Assembly: GCF_029360705.1 (NCBI RefSeq)
Contig: NZ_JARKMX010000003.1
Span: forward strand, 310,001 to 374,000
Reading direction: 5' to 3'
Source of the DNA: Paraflavitalea pollutisoli
Lineage (GTDB): Bacteria; Bacteroidota; Bacteroidia; Chitinophagales; Chitinophagaceae
DNA length: 64,000 bases
A program made the translations under genes and the position numbers. Positions within the stretch are counted from its first letter, which is position 1; each line of letters starts with the position of its first letter. Positions 1-8,468 of this stretch are shown in pieces. The notes under the pieces were generated by a model. The model was not told the origin of the DNA. It searched no databases and saw only the letters and a program-made list of their open reading frames with translations.

Positions 1-1
1 T

Positions 2-898
2 GCCCTGCAAGCAATAGCCCGGACCCTGTATGTAGTAGCCGGCATGTCGATGGTACTTAGCTGCCAGAATATGCCCGAATCGAACGTGGCCATTGCCGCT
101 TCACCGGCTGCCCCCAAAGAGGCCACCGCCACTACGCCTGCCATCAACGAATCAAACCCGGCACCGGCAACAGCGCCGATCACCAAACCGATACCGGTAG
201 ATGCTGCCTCGGTATTGGCCAAAAAGGAAGTGCCCATTCTTTGTTACCACCAGATACGCGACTGGCGCCCCACGGACTCCAAAACAGCCCAGAACTATAT
301 CGTTCCGGTGGAGAATTTCCGTAACCAGATCAAGGCCCTCGCCGATAGTGGTTACCATACCATTTTGCCCGACCAGTTGTATGCTTACCTGACCACAGGC
401 GCTGCCTTGCCTTCCAAGCCGATCATGCTCACTTTCGATGATACCGATCTCGATCAATATACCGTTGCCCTGCCCGAAATGAACAAGTACGGCTTCAAAG
501 GTGTGTTCTTTGTGATGACGGTATCGATCGGTCGTCCCAACTATATGACCAAAGCCCAGATCAAAGACCTGGCAGATAAAGGACATTCCATTGGTTCACA
601 TACCTGGGATCACCACAACGTAAAACAGTACCAGGGGCAGGACTGGGTTACCCAGATCGAAAAGCCTTCCAAAACACTGGAAACCATCACCGGCAAGCCG
701 ATCAACTATTTTGCGTATCCGTTCGGTCTCTGGAATCCCCAGGCAATCCCTCATTTGAAAGAAAAGGGAATGATCGCTGCCTTTCAGCTGGCAGGCAAGC
801 GCGATCCGCAGGATCCCCTGCACACCATCCGTCGGATCATCGTACCCGGGGCCTGGAAGCCCAATACCTTGAACAAGGTGATCCGCGAAAGTTTCTAA
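2..898 (+). CDS. Polysaccharide deacetylase family lipoprotein, 5' end outside the window
   Basis: This is a NodB-type carbohydrate esterase, a family that removes acetyl groups from cell-wall or surface polysaccharides. Counting from the ATG at base 44, the metal-binding motif TFDD is at residues 130-133 and the second motif SHTWDHH is at about 185-191. The frame is open to the left edge. The residues before base 44 form a hydrophobic stretch ending in the lipobox VLSC, so the ATG at 44 is too late and the true start lies upstream of the window. A Pro/Ala/Thr-rich linker of about 55 residues follows the lipid-attachment Cys. It is therefore probably a lipoprotein with a tethered catalytic domain. 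Family assignment is firm; the substrate is unknown. Confidence 0.85.
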   Translation, partial: ALQAIARTLYVVAGMSMVLSCQNMPESNVAIAASPAAPKEATATTPAINESNPAPATAPITKPIPVDAASVLAKKEVPILCYHQIRDWRPTDSKTAQNYIVPVENFRNQIKALADSGYHTILPDQLYAYLTTGAALPSKPIMLTFDDTDLDQYTVALPEMNKYGFKGVFFVMTVSIGRPNYMTKAQIKDLADKGHSIGSHTWDHHNVKQYQGQDWVTQIEKPSKTLETITGKPINYFAYPFGLWNPQAIPHLKEKGMIAAFQLAGKRDPQDPLHTIRRIIVPGAWKPNTLNKVIRESF

Positions 899-920
899 CA
901 TTATCAACGTTCTTGAATAC

Positions 921-945
921 GGGGCCGCCAGTCGGCCCCTTTTTA
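921..945 (+). terminator. Rho-independent terminator of the deacetylase gene
   Basis: A 7-bp perfect stem (GGGGCCG at 921-927, CGGCCCC at 933-939) with a 5-nt loop is followed by a run of five T. It lies 22 bases after the stop codon. Confidence 0.85.
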
Positions 946-1112
946 TTGCCCTTGCCACTGCACCGCACCCCGACGGTTCATCCACGATTTCATTCGGTTT
1001 ATTCTTTTTGATTGACTGTCTATTACCTTCCTGCTTTTTACCGCAAAGGGTATTTCTACATTTGTCGGCCTGACAAAGGGATCAAATTTCTCAACCGATA
1101 AAGTATAGCATC

Positions 1113-1850
1113 ATGAAGGTATTAGTCGTGGAAGGTGAAAAACGTGTGGTACGTATCCTGGAACGTGCGTTGAAAAGGATCGATCAATCCATACGCATCA
1201 TCGGTACCATTCCCGCCATTTTTTCTTCTGCGCACTGGTTGCAGCAGCACGGCGTACCCGATATCATCCTGATGAGTGAAGAAGCCGTACGCGAACATGG
1301 CATCATGGACCTGTCCAATGGTCGCATCAACGCTACCGTCATCTTTACCGTACAATCGGACCAGTTCACTTTTTACGCCTTCCGCCTGGGCCACCTCGAG
1401 CACTTACTGCCCGCCGCTTTTATGGAGCGTCAGCAGGACGAAGCCGATACAGACGTGCTCACCGCGCCAGCCCCCACCAGGGCTGCGCTCGGCAAAGTAA
1501 TACAGGCTACCTGGCGTACCCGCTTTCTCGTGCGGCAGGGCCAGAAATTCGCCTCGGTAGAAACGGCTACCATCGCTTATTTTTTCTCCGAAGGCCGCTT
1601 CATCTTCTTCAAAACCTACGACGGTCAAAAGTTCCTCGTCGAGTACACGCTCGAAGAACTGGAGACCATGCTCGACCCGCAGCAGTATTTCCGCATCAAC
1701 CGATCCCTGCTCATTTCCTTTAAAAGCGTAGAGCAGATCCATCCTTATTTTGGCAACCGCCTGAAGCTCTTCCTGGAGCCTGGCCTGGAAAAAGACGTGC
1801 TCGTCAGCCGGGAAAAGGTCAATGACTTCAAAAAGTGGTTGGGACAATAG
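1113..1850 (+). CDS. LytTR-family DNA-binding regulator with degenerate receiver domain
   Basis: The 245-residue protein has the layout of an AgrA/AlgR/LytR response regulator: a receiver-like domain (about 1-125) and a C-terminal LytTR DNA-binding domain (about 135-245, with the typical YFRINRSLLIS region). The receiver looks inactive. The acidic pair normally near residues 7-9 is replaced by VVEGEK, the phospho-acceptor Asp after PDIIL is Ser55, and the conserved Lys near the end (LLKP in relatives) is missing. It may therefore bind DNA without phosphorylation. No histidine kinase is adjacent. A TAnnTTTG-like element (TACATTTG, 1057-1064) lies about 50 bases upstream without a clear -33 partner. 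Confidence 0.85.
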   Translation: MKVLVVEGEKRVVRILERALKRIDQSIRIIGTIPAIFSSAHWLQQHGVPDIILMSEEAVREHGIMDLSNGRINATVIFTVQSDQFTFYAFRLGHLEHLLPAAFMERQQDEADTDVLTAPAPTRAALGKVIQATWRTRFLVRQGQKFASVETATIAYFFSEGRFIFFKTYDGQKFLVEYTLEELETMLDPQQYFRINRSLLISFKSVEQIHPYFGNRLKLFLEPGLEKDVLVSREKVNDFKKWLGQ

Positions 1851-2045
1851 ATCAATCACTAAGTAGCACTGCACTTCAATGACCGGTAAAGCTGGAGGAT
1901 TGGTAAACAAGCTTCGCTACGCGGATGTTGCAACTCGCACAGCCTGTTGTGCAGCTGGCGCCCAATCACTTTAAAGGTCCGGAGGAGGTTGGTATTTTGG
2001 ACAGGAAACCCGATACCTGTCGAAAACCCTCAAACCCCTCTACCC

Positions 2046-3164
2046 ATGCGAGCTATTGCTATGCTATGCAGCCTGGCTATTTTGCCATTGTGTTTTCAGT
2101 CGGCCTTTAGTCAATGTTTGCCGGCACCACCGCCACCTGCTGCCTGTACGGGCAGCGAACCTGCCGCGCTCAACAATGAAATATTGACCCCCGGCATCAC
2201 GAAATGGTACGCCGGTCCGGTGGCCAGTTTCAGCCAATTGACATTGCGGGGCGGCACCCTGATCATCTGCTCTGACCTCACCATTAATAACCTGACCATC
2301 GATTCCGGCACCGTCATTATTCGACCTGGTGCCCGGCTTACGGCCGGCAGCTCAGCGGGATTGACCCTGCGGGGTGGCTGCGCGATTTACAATTACGGCA
2401 CCTTCGAGATAACCTCCCATCTCTCCATGGAAGGACCTTACTCATCGGCTTCCAGGCCCAATATCGTGATGAATGCTTCCACGGCTGCATCCTGCCGCTC
2501 CTTCAATTATTATATCATCAACGATCCCTGGTCTTATTTCATCAACTACGGCCTGGCACAGTTTCACGGCATCATCACCGACAACAATTCCCGGGCAGGC
2601 AGTGTATGTCTGGGCCCCTCGAGCGAGCTACGGCAATCGGTCGTGATCAATAAGATCAAGGATACCTACCGGGCGCCCTCCGGCAATGCCTGCCTGTCGG
2701 TGGCGTCGTACTCCCAGTTTCTCGATACACTCACCAATGATCCCACGGTATTGACCTGTGTGGCCAGCGGCCATACTTCCGCCACCGGAGGCAGCAACCG
2801 GCCCAATGCCTGGGGCGAGGCGACCCTCTTTCCGGCCTGCGCCAATTGCACGGGGCTCACCTTATTGCCCGTTACCCCACGGGCGGAAAGGTTACCGGCG
2901 CCTGAGTCCGGAAGCCGGGCAACGCCCAGGGTATTTCCCAACCCCTGTACAACCGTCGTGCAGATCAGCTGGCTGGCCGGGAAAAAACCGGCAGCTGTCA
3001 GTATCCTCGACAATATGGGGCAGATGGTCTATCATTGTCGGATGAGCCGCAGCGCTGGCAACAGCCTGTCGGTCACCTTGCCGCCGGGCCTGGCAGCGGG
3101 CAGTTACCGGGTGAAACTGCTGTACGCCAGCTCCGTGGAGGTGCTGCAGCTGATTAAAAAATAG
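2046..3164 (+). CDS. Secreted protein with T9SS type A C-terminal sorting domain
   Basis: I place the start at the ATG at 2046, not at the earlier in-frame codon at 1947, because it gives a clean signal peptide (MRAIAMLCSLAILPLCFQSAFSQ is too long to be anything but a leader region; cleavage is probably after the Ser-Gln junction area). The protein is then 372 residues. The central part is rich in Thr, Ser and Gly and reads like short beta-strand repeats. The last 80 or so residues (from about PRVFPNPC to LQLIKK) match the type A sorting domain that directs export through the type IX secretion system and attachment at the cell surface. The function of the passenger is unknown. Eight or more Cys residues suggest disulfides. 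No partner gene is nearby. Confidence 0.75.
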   Translation: MRAIAMLCSLAILPLCFQSAFSQCLPAPPPPAACTGSEPAALNNEILTPGITKWYAGPVASFSQLTLRGGTLIICSDLTINNLTIDSGTVIIRPGARLTAGSSAGLTLRGGCAIYNYGTFEITSHLSMEGPYSSASRPNIVMNASTAASCRSFNYYIINDPWSYFINYGLAQFHGIITDNNSRAGSVCLGPSSELRQSVVINKIKDTYRAPSGNACLSVASYSQFLDTLTNDPTVLTCVASGHTSATGGSNRPNAWGEATLFPACANCTGLTLLPVTPRAERLPAPESGSRATPRVFPNPCTTVVQISWLAGKKPAAVSILDNMGQMVYHCRMSRSAGNSLSVTLPPGLAAGSYRVKLLYASSVEVLQLIKK

Positions 3165-3412
3165 CCGTAAAACCTTAATCTGAAGCCTGATATTATTGCA
3201 ATACATTGTAAACTAAATGGTTGAAGTTTGTGTGGTCAACCGGTCTGTCGAGCTTCCCGGCGGCAATGCAACGATTGGAGAGGGCCGGATGTCTAACAGC
3301 CAGCAGGGAAATGTAGAGGAACGCGCAATCTTTCCTATAATTGCAGTCCAATCTATCCTGTGTATTCGTTCGCTTGACCCAATTATTATTTAAGCCAATA
3401 AAAATCAAAACG

Positions 3413-4150
3413 GTGCAAAAGAGTAAGGTGAATATTTTCTTCTGGAGTGTTTTAGCAGTCTTAGGTATTTCAATGACGGGTTGTTTGAAAACAACCGAGC
3501 AGCAGCCACAGGAAGCGAAAGCTTATCTGTCGATCATGCACCTGGCCACCAGGCCAACTGCCGTATCACTGAATGTCTATTTCAACGACCAAAAGGCCAA
3601 TGACAATGCCTGGCCCGCGGGTGGTGTTTCGCAATTTTACTCGGGCATTACCAAAGGTAATTACCGGATCGATTTTAAGAAAGCAGGTGGCGATAGCCTG
3701 GTGACCAGCGTACCGCCCAATTTTTATGATTCCTTGCATTTCTATTCGATCATGTTGTACAACACCGGCACGACTTCGAATGCTGTTGGCTCTTTCCTGG
3801 TAGAGGATGATTTTTCCGATCTCACCCTCGACAAAGCATTCTATCGTTTTTGGCATGCCAGCCCTGCGGTCAATGCATTGGGCCCTGTTGATGTATACAT
3901 CGACAACGTGAAGGTGCAGTCCAATCGTCAATTGGCCGATAACCAATACAGCGATTACTACAATACGTTCCAATTGGGTACGGTAGGTAGTCACGTGGTG
4001 GAAGTGAAAAAGGGCGACAGCTCGATTTTCAAGACCAAATCCGACATCGTATTCCAGCAAGGCAATGCCTACACCTTGTACCTGGCAGGATCGCCCGACG
4101 GTCAGGGACCAGATGCCCTCAATATCGGCTTCCTCCGGGCTGCCAACTAA
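3413..4150 (+). CDS. DUF4397 domain lipoprotein
   Basis: The 245-residue form starts at GTG 3413 and gives a normal lipoprotein leader (MQKSKVNIFFWSVLAVLG) ending in the lipobox SMTGC. An in-frame ATG at 3341 would add 24 residues ahead of the leader and is less likely. The mature part begins with AYLSIMHLA and has the two-part beta-sandwich style of DUF4397, a family of secreted or surface proteins in Bacteroidota with no assigned function. It stands alone between an unrelated T9SS cargo and a terminator. I cannot infer a ligand. Confidence 0.75.
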   Translation: MQKSKVNIFFWSVLAVLGISMTGCLKTTEQQPQEAKAYLSIMHLATRPTAVSLNVYFNDQKANDNAWPAGGVSQFYSGITKGNYRIDFKKAGGDSLVTSVPPNFYDSLHFYSIMLYNTGTTSNAVGSFLVEDDFSDLTLDKAFYRFWHASPAVNALGPVDVYIDNVKVQSNRQLADNQYSDYYNTFQLGTVGSHVVEVKKGDSSIFKTKSDIVFQQGNAYTLYLAGSPDGQGPDALNIGFLRAAN

Positions 4151-4171
4151 GCTGAATTAACTTCTATATAT

Positions 4172-4205
4172 AAAAGGATGCACTGTTGTTAGTGCATCCT
4201 TTTTT
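4172..4205. terminator. Bidirectional terminator between converging genes
   Basis: A 12-bp stem (AAAGGATGCACT at 4173-4184 with AGTGCATCCTTT from 4191) with a 6-nt loop ends in a T run on the plus strand and a shorter one on the minus strand. It serves the DUF4397 gene and possibly the converging glycosyltransferase gene. Confidence 0.85.
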
Positions 4206-4230
4206 GTTGCTATAGGTTGGTGCGAAATCC

Positions 4231-5613
4231 TTATTGATTCACCAGCGATTTTTTAGCAAGGCCCGATCGGCTGTTGAAAGGAGCCTTGGTTCCTTGTAAA
4301 AGCTCAGCCACATAACCGGCGCACAACAGGTGAGGGTCAAAGCGGTTGAATTCTTTCGCCAGTACTTGTACATTTTTACGGTACTGCTCGTCGGCGAATA
4401 CTGCCTCCACACTTTCACGTACCTGGTCGGGTGTCGGTTTTTCGGTTTTCATGTTGACGCCGAGCTTGAAATAACCCACCCGGGCATTGATCTCCAGCTT
4501 GCCTTCATGTACACCACCCACCACCAGGGGCAACAAGTGCTGGATGCCCAGCAGCACGCCGCCATAGCCACCATTTGTAACATACACATCGGCATACGGC
4601 ATCACGTCGTCGAAAGGAATGAAGTCTTCGATGATGATGTTGGGGGCATTGTAGCGGGCCCTGAGTTCCTCCGTTTTGGAGCCGCCGGTCGTGGCGATCA
4701 CCAGGTGCTTCGAGTTCTTGAAGGCCTCCAGGGTGGGTACGATGATCTTCTCCGGATCTTTCTCCACCGTGCCCTGGGTCACCAGGATCACACGGTCATA
4801 TTGCTCCAGCCTGGCATCAAACCATCGCGGGGCTTGTTGCGACGACTGGTGGGGCAGTAGTGGACCGAGGAAGCGGATATTGCTGCCCAGGTCACTGCGC
4901 TTGTACTCGAATCCCGGTGTACCGCTTTGCAGCAACAGGTTCGATTGACGGGTCAATGCATCAAACACATTGGAGCCGGCTACGTCGATATCATAGTAGT
5001 GGAACATTTTACGGAAAGCAGCGTTCGATTTGCGGAAAATGATATTGTCCGCGATGAAACGCATCATATCCTGCTTGCGCCTGCCGAAGAAACTCGTTTC
5101 GGGCAGCAGGCCAAGTCCGGCTGGGCCCAGGTCGCGGGAAGTTTCGGTGAGCGGCACGATGCCGATCGCAATCACGGGAATGTTCAGTTGTTTCTTGATC
5201 AGCGGAAGGGCGCCAAAGCATACATCGGCGATGACCATATCGAAAGGAAAGGTCTTGTAGATCTCCAGCATATCTTCATAGTATTCCGGAGACCGCAGGA
5301 TAAAAACATTGATCATATCGAAGTTGAGCTTGGCCACCTGTCCTTTATAGCGGTCACGTTCCGGGAAGATCTGGTCTACCGGACCACCCGAAATGTCGAA
5401 AGCGCGTACAAAGGGATAATGGGGAATACCCAACTTATTGATCTTGGGAGCGTAGGTGTTGGAGGAATACCACCTTACATCGTAGCCAATACTTTTGAGG
5501 TGCATGGCCAGGCCGGTAAGGGGATTGAAATGTCCGTCGGCAGGCACATTGGCAAACAGGATCTTCTTCCCATTACCCTGCCCGGGGATTCCATACAATT
5601 GCTTATTTTCCAT
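4231..5613 (-). CDS. GT1-type glycosyltransferase (UGT/MGT-like)
   Basis: The 460-residue protein has the two-domain GT-B pattern of UDP-sugar or macrolide glycosyltransferases. The N-terminus carries the acceptor-side motif ILFANVPADGHFNPLTGLA, and the C-terminal donor-binding half has VTNGGYGGVLLGIQHLLP followed by VVGGVHEGK. Relatives transfer sugars to small lipophilic acceptors such as macrolides, terpenoids or glycolipids in the cytoplasm. The acceptor cannot be read from sequence, and no polyketide or terpene cluster is adjacent. It is a single-gene unit with its own leader carrying an inverted repeat (see 5619-5658). Confidence 0.8.
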   Translation of the reverse strand: MENKQLYGIPGQGNGKKILFANVPADGHFNPLTGLAMHLKSIGYDVRWYSSNTYAPKINKLGIPHYPFVRAFDISGGPVDQIFPERDRYKGQVAKLNFDMINVFILRSPEYYEDMLEIYKTFPFDMVIADVCFGALPLIKKQLNIPVIAIGIVPLTETSRDLGPAGLGLLPETSFFGRRKQDMMRFIADNIIFRKSNAAFRKMFHYYDIDVAGSNVFDALTRQSNLLLQSGTPGFEYKRSDLGSNIRFLGPLLPHQSSQQAPRWFDARLEQYDRVILVTQGTVEKDPEKIIVPTLEAFKNSKHLVIATTGGSKTEELRARYNAPNIIIEDFIPFDDVMPYADVYVTNGGYGGVLLGIQHLLPLVVGGVHEGKLEINARVGYFKLGVNMKTEKPTPDQVRESVEAVFADEQYRKNVQVLAKEFNRFDPHLLCAGYVAELLQGTKAPFNSRSGLAKKSLVNQ

Positions 5614-5618
5614 AATAA

Positions 5619-5658
5619 CCGGTTTTTAGTTTGTTGCAGCAGCAATATTAAAAACCGG
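5619..5658 (-). promoter_or_regulatory. Inverted repeat just upstream of the glycosyltransferase start
   Basis: CCGGTTTTT (5619-5627) and AAAAACCGG (5650-5658) are perfect 9-bp arms with a 22-nt spacer. The spacer itself holds a shorter imperfect repeat (TTGTTGC / GCAGCAA). It begins six bases upstream of the start codon. It could be a leader hairpin or the site of a dimeric repressor; no regulator gene is next to it. Confidence 0.45.
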
Positions 5659-5827
5659 CCACCGGGTTACCAGTGCCGTTTGGAATGAAATGCCCGTTTG
5701 GGGTACTCAACCGTCAAAAGAGAAGGTGGGGATTGCCCCGGTGGCCATTCATCCGGCATCACCCCCCAGTGTTTGAACGTGGTAGCGGGACCGCAGCAGG
5801 GTAAAAACAGGCTTTAGGCAGTCTGCC

Positions 5828-6463
5828 TTAAAACTCAAAATCCTTCACCGTTTCATCCTTCAGCATTGCATCCACAAATCGTTCATGATTGGCCTTGCCG
5901 CCCTTCACTTTCAGGAAGAAATTGATCTCGTTTCCTTTCTTGGTTCTCCGCTGTTTACTGCATCGCAAATGGTTATCTGCGATCAATTTTTTGTACCGGT
6001 CGAGAATCTCCGGGCTACTGTTGCTCACGATCCGGTAATTACGCTCTTTGTGAAAGGTATCGATGATGGGTTCCAGGCGTACAAACAGCGACAGCACGAT
6101 CAGGGTGCATAGGGTCGTGCCACCTGCCACAAAATACATACCCGAGCCGGTAGCCATCCCGATGGCGGCGGTGGTCCACACGGTAGCAGCAGTCGTAAGA
6201 CCATTGATACCATTATCGCCTTTAAAGATAACTCCCGCGCCCAGGAAACCGATACCCGTCACGATGGTGGAGGCAATCCGGTCGGTGGTGCCATTGCTTA
6301 AAAGTTGCGATACGATACAGAAAAGGCAGGAACCGACGCAAATGAGGGTGAGGGTGCGCAGGCCGGCAGTCTTATCATGGTATTCCCGTTCGGCGCCGAT
6401 AACGCCGCCCAGGAGGACGGATAGACCAATCCGCCACAGAGCAGTTTCCCAATCAAATAACAT
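5828..6463 (-). CDS. MgtC/SapB family membrane protein
   Basis: The 211-residue protein has the typical MgtC/SapB N-terminal membrane domain of about 140 residues, with four to five hydrophobic segments and the family motif GGVIGAEREYHDKTAGLRTLTL at 19-40, here abbreviated by its key residues G-A-E-R and G-L-R-T. A cytoplasmic tail of about 70 residues (NYRIVSNSSPEIL onward) follows and has a ferredoxin-like or ACT-like look. MgtC proteins are tied to Mg2+ homeostasis and ATP synthase control in enterobacteria; in Bacteroidota the role is not established. The start codon lies five bases after the stop of the acidic gene upstream, so the two are probably co-transcribed. Confidence 0.85.
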   Translation of the reverse strand: MLFDWETALWRIGLSVLLGGVIGAEREYHDKTAGLRTLTLICVGSCLFCIVSQLLSNGTTDRIASTIVTGIGFLGAGVIFKGDNGINGLTTAATVWTTAAIGMATGSGMYFVAGGTTLCTLIVLSLFVRLEPIIDTFHKERNYRIVSNSSPEILDRYKKLIADNHLRCSKQRRTKKGNEINFFLKVKGGKANHERFVDAMLKDETVKDFEF

Positions 6464-6468
6464 GTAAC

Positions 6469-7023
6469 TTATTTTTCTTCGTCTTCGTTTTCTTCGTCTA
6501 CGCTGTAGGCATTGTTCTCTTCATCTTCTTCACCAGTCGCTTCGTCACGGTCATCGGCTTCACTACCTGGTACATCGAGATCGCTGCCGCTGTACGCGTT
6601 GCGAAATCCCTTTTCATTGAGCGGATCTCCCTCCTCGTCGGTGCTGTCGAGGGCAGTCGAGCGGATGATGGCATCTTCTTCCTCGGAAGCGTTTGCTGCG
6701 GCATCCCGCAGGGCATTGGCCTCCTCGCTGGACACATTCGTATCACCGCGGTCAGCCCGGATATCTTCGTCTTCCGGATAGTCCAGCACACCAACCCCTT
6801 CTTCATCGTCGGAAGAGGCCGTGATATCGGCAAATTCCCGCATCCGGGGCACGTGCACATGTTCCTGGCCAGGTATGTCTTTTACCTCAGGCAGATCCAG
6901 GGTGACCTCCTCTCCCTGCATTTTTGCTTCGTCTTCCGGGCTATCGGTAAGGTCTTGTTGGCTGACAGGTTGCTTGGGAGTAGCACCAGGCGAGGTGGCG
7001 GGGTTCGACTTTGTCTTTTTCAT
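6469..7023 (-). CDS. Highly acidic, probably disordered protein of unknown function
   Basis: Starting at the ATG at 7023 the protein has 184 residues. An in-frame codon at 7053 would add ten residues and overlap the region after the upstream gene. The sequence is dominated by Asp and Glu, with runs such as EEDEENN near the C-terminus and DVPGSEADD in the second half. The first 25 residues are basic and Pro/Gln-rich. There are no hydrophobic segments and almost no aromatic residues, so it is probably disordered and cytoplasmic. I recall similar acidic hypothetical proteins with an LDVPG-x-E-x-DD segment across Bacteroidota, but cannot verify this here. It sits between an FMN reductase gene and mgtC. 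The acidic residues could bind divalent cations, which is speculation. Confidence 0.7.
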   Translation of the reverse strand: MKKTKSNPATSPGATPKQPVSQQDLTDSPEDEAKMQGEEVTLDLPEVKDIPGQEHVHVPRMREFADITASSDDEEGVGVLDYPEDEDIRADRGDTNVSSEEANALRDAAANASEEEDAIIRSTALDSTDEEGDPLNEKGFRNAYSGSDLDVPGSEADDRDEATGEEDEENNAYSVDEENEDEEK

Positions 7024-7058
7024 AACTGCTGAGTTTATAGCAACAACGCGCAAAAATC

Positions 7059-7619
7059 TTATGCCAATCCATCGAGGATGAACTGCCGGAAGGACTGGAG
7101 TTTTTTGGCAATGATCTCGCGGGTAGCAACATCTGTCAGGTTACCACCCTTGTCAAACTTCTTGACGGCTTCATTCACGAGCACTTCCGGCTGATAATGA
7201 GGTTTCATGCTCAGGTATTGAAATACGGGTAAAAACGATAGCTGCATGCGAACGGTACCCCACAAACTGATGGTGGCGCCCATGAGGGCGACCGGTTTGT
7301 GGCGCAGGGGAGCATCTTCCCCACGCGATGCCCAATCGATGGCATTTTTCAACCCACCGGGAATACCGTAATTGTACTCTGGCGAAGCGATCAGAATGCC
7401 GTGCGCCGCTGCCAGCTGTTCCCGTAACCTGACCACGGTGGCCGGCCGATCCGCAACGGCAGGCTTGTCCAGATCGGCGTTGTACAGCGGAAGGTCGTCG
7501 ATCGCAGCGATGGTCAGCGAAACATCTGGGGGCAACATAGCGGCGGCAGCTTGTAATAGAGCGGTATTGTAAGAGCCTTTGCGCAGGCTGCCGGATAATC
7601 CTACCAATTGTATATTCAT
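7059..7619 (-). CDS. NAD(P)H-dependent FMN reductase (flavodoxin-like fold)
   Basis: The 186-residue protein belongs to the NADPH-dependent FMN reductase/ChrR/azoreductase-like family. The FMN phosphate loop is GSLRKGSYN near residues 10-18, and the isoalloxazine-binding segment is SPEYNYGIPGGLKNAIDW at about residue 80-97. Members reduce flavins, quinones, azo dyes or chromate using NAD(P)H in the cytoplasm. The full length fits the family. It is the first gene of the minus-strand cluster leading to the acidic protein and mgtC, with about 35 bases between it and the acidic gene. The substrate is unknown. Confidence 0.88.
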   Translation of the reverse strand: MNIQLVGLSGSLRKGSYNTALLQAAAAMLPPDVSLTIAAIDDLPLYNADLDKPAVADRPATVVRLREQLAAAHGILIASPEYNYGIPGGLKNAIDWASRGEDAPLRHKPVALMGATISLWGTVRMQLSFLPVFQYLSMKPHYQPEVLVNEAVKKFDKGGNLTDVATREIIAKKLQSFRQFILDGLA

Positions 7620-7779
7620 TCCGGTACTGCTAAAAAAACGATGCCCATGAAGGGGTGGCCGGCACAGCCGGCGATGGCGTCCAGCAAGTTAGAGGCTTCA
7701 TGACAGAAATATGATCTTAACCATGTTTTTTGGCCGGCTGCCGAATTGCGCTGTAGGGTCGAGGTGAGAGGGGTCAAAT

Positions 7780-7794
7780 GTGTGTATTACACAC
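7780..7794. promoter_or_regulatory. Inverted repeat, possible operator
   Basis: GTGTGT-ATT-ACACAC is a perfect 6-3-6 inverted repeat in the divergent gap upstream of the FMN reductase gene. The short spacer favours a protein-binding site over an RNA hairpin. Confidence 0.35.
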
Positions 7795-7870
7795 GACAAT
7801 TGCTACCTGGAGAACTACTTAAAAATCAATCTAAGAATAAGATTAAAATGTATGATTTTTTAAGGTAGCC

Positions 7871-7901
7871 ATTGGGTCGATTGCTATTTTCCCTATCTTT
7901 G
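7871..7901 (+). promoter_or_regulatory. Bacteroidota-type promoter
   Basis: ATTG (7871-7874), 19 bases, then TATCTTTG (7894-7901) fits the -33 TTTG / -7 TAnnTTTG pattern of the primary sigma factor in this phylum. It would transcribe toward the small gene at 8091 with a leader of about 185 bases. Confidence 0.5.
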
Positions 7902-8090
7902 AAAGGACCGAATGATTCAGAAGCAACCTTCTTTCTCCGTCAACATTGAGCGCCTGCCATATTAAAAGTTTTCCCGATTTTTTGCCAAACGTTATGCATC
8001 TGTACCCCGCGACCGGAAACTTTGTCAGCTAACCACTGCACATGCCAAGTATCCATTCAGTAACCTGATATATCTATAAAATCTGATCGC

Positions 8091-8291
8091 ATGAAAAAGC
8101 TACAGTACAACTATCTCCCTACTGACGCAACCAGTACCGGGAAGGCAACAAAGGGAAAAACAACAAAAGAAACTGCGAAGCAAGCCGTTCCGGCACCTCC
8201 TACCGAGGAGACGCTCCGCCGACTCAATGCGATCGCCAACGAATACCCATTCTGCGTGTATTTCAAGCAAAGCAGTCTTTCCATTTTGTAA
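8091..8291 (+). CDS. Small hypothetical protein, 66 residues
   Basis: The protein starts MKKLQYNYLPTDATS, continues with a Lys/Thr-rich stretch and ends EYPFCVYFKQSSLSIL. It has no signal peptide or membrane segment. Support comes from the promoter pair upstream and the strong terminator downstream (8421-8452), with no competing gene in this stretch. No family is recognised. It might instead be part of a non-coding transcript spanning about 7908-8452. Confidence 0.45.
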   Translation: MKKLQYNYLPTDATSTGKATKGKTTKETAKQAVPAPPTEETLRRLNAIANEYPFCVYFKQSSLSIL

Positions 8292-8419
8292 GATTTCAAC
8301 TGTCCATATGTGTGATACCAGCGGCTTCCTCCGGCTGTGTCTGCATGTGACTATGCAATAGTTTTCGACCCGTACACTCCAGCCTTAGAGGCTGACAACA
8401 AAACCAACTGCTACAACTC

Positions 8420-8453
8420 AAAAGGGCCGTCTCAGCAATGAGACAGCCCTTTT
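8420..8453. terminator. Bidirectional terminator
   Basis: A stem of about 12 bp with one mismatch (AGGGC-C-GTCTCA against TGAGAC-A-GCCCT) and a GCAA loop is followed by six T on the plus strand; the minus strand also has a T-rich flank. It serves the small gene on the plus strand and the lipoprotein gene ending at 8469 on the minus strand. Confidence 0.8.
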
Positions 8454-8468
8454 TTGCAGGTGACCCGC

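Larger units (their letters stand above)
7620..8090. other. 471-bp gap with operator-like repeats and a promoter
   Basis: No convincing gene is visible. Seen here are a GCCGGC-ACA-GCCGGC repeat (7658-7672), a 6-3-6 inverted repeat GTGTGT-ATT-ACACAC (7780-7794), an AT-rich stretch (about 7810-7865) and a promoter-like pair at 7871-7901. The gap separates the divergent FMN reductase gene and the small gene at 8091. Confidence 0.6.

Noticed and set aside
1057-1064. TACATTTG as the LytTR gene promoter
   Set aside because: The -7 match is good, but no TTG/TTTG lies 17-23 bases upstream, so it is mentioned in the gene entry only.
1947-2045. N-terminal extension of the T9SS cargo protein
   Set aside because: The extension is basic, without leader properties, and sits before a perfect signal peptide starting at 2046.
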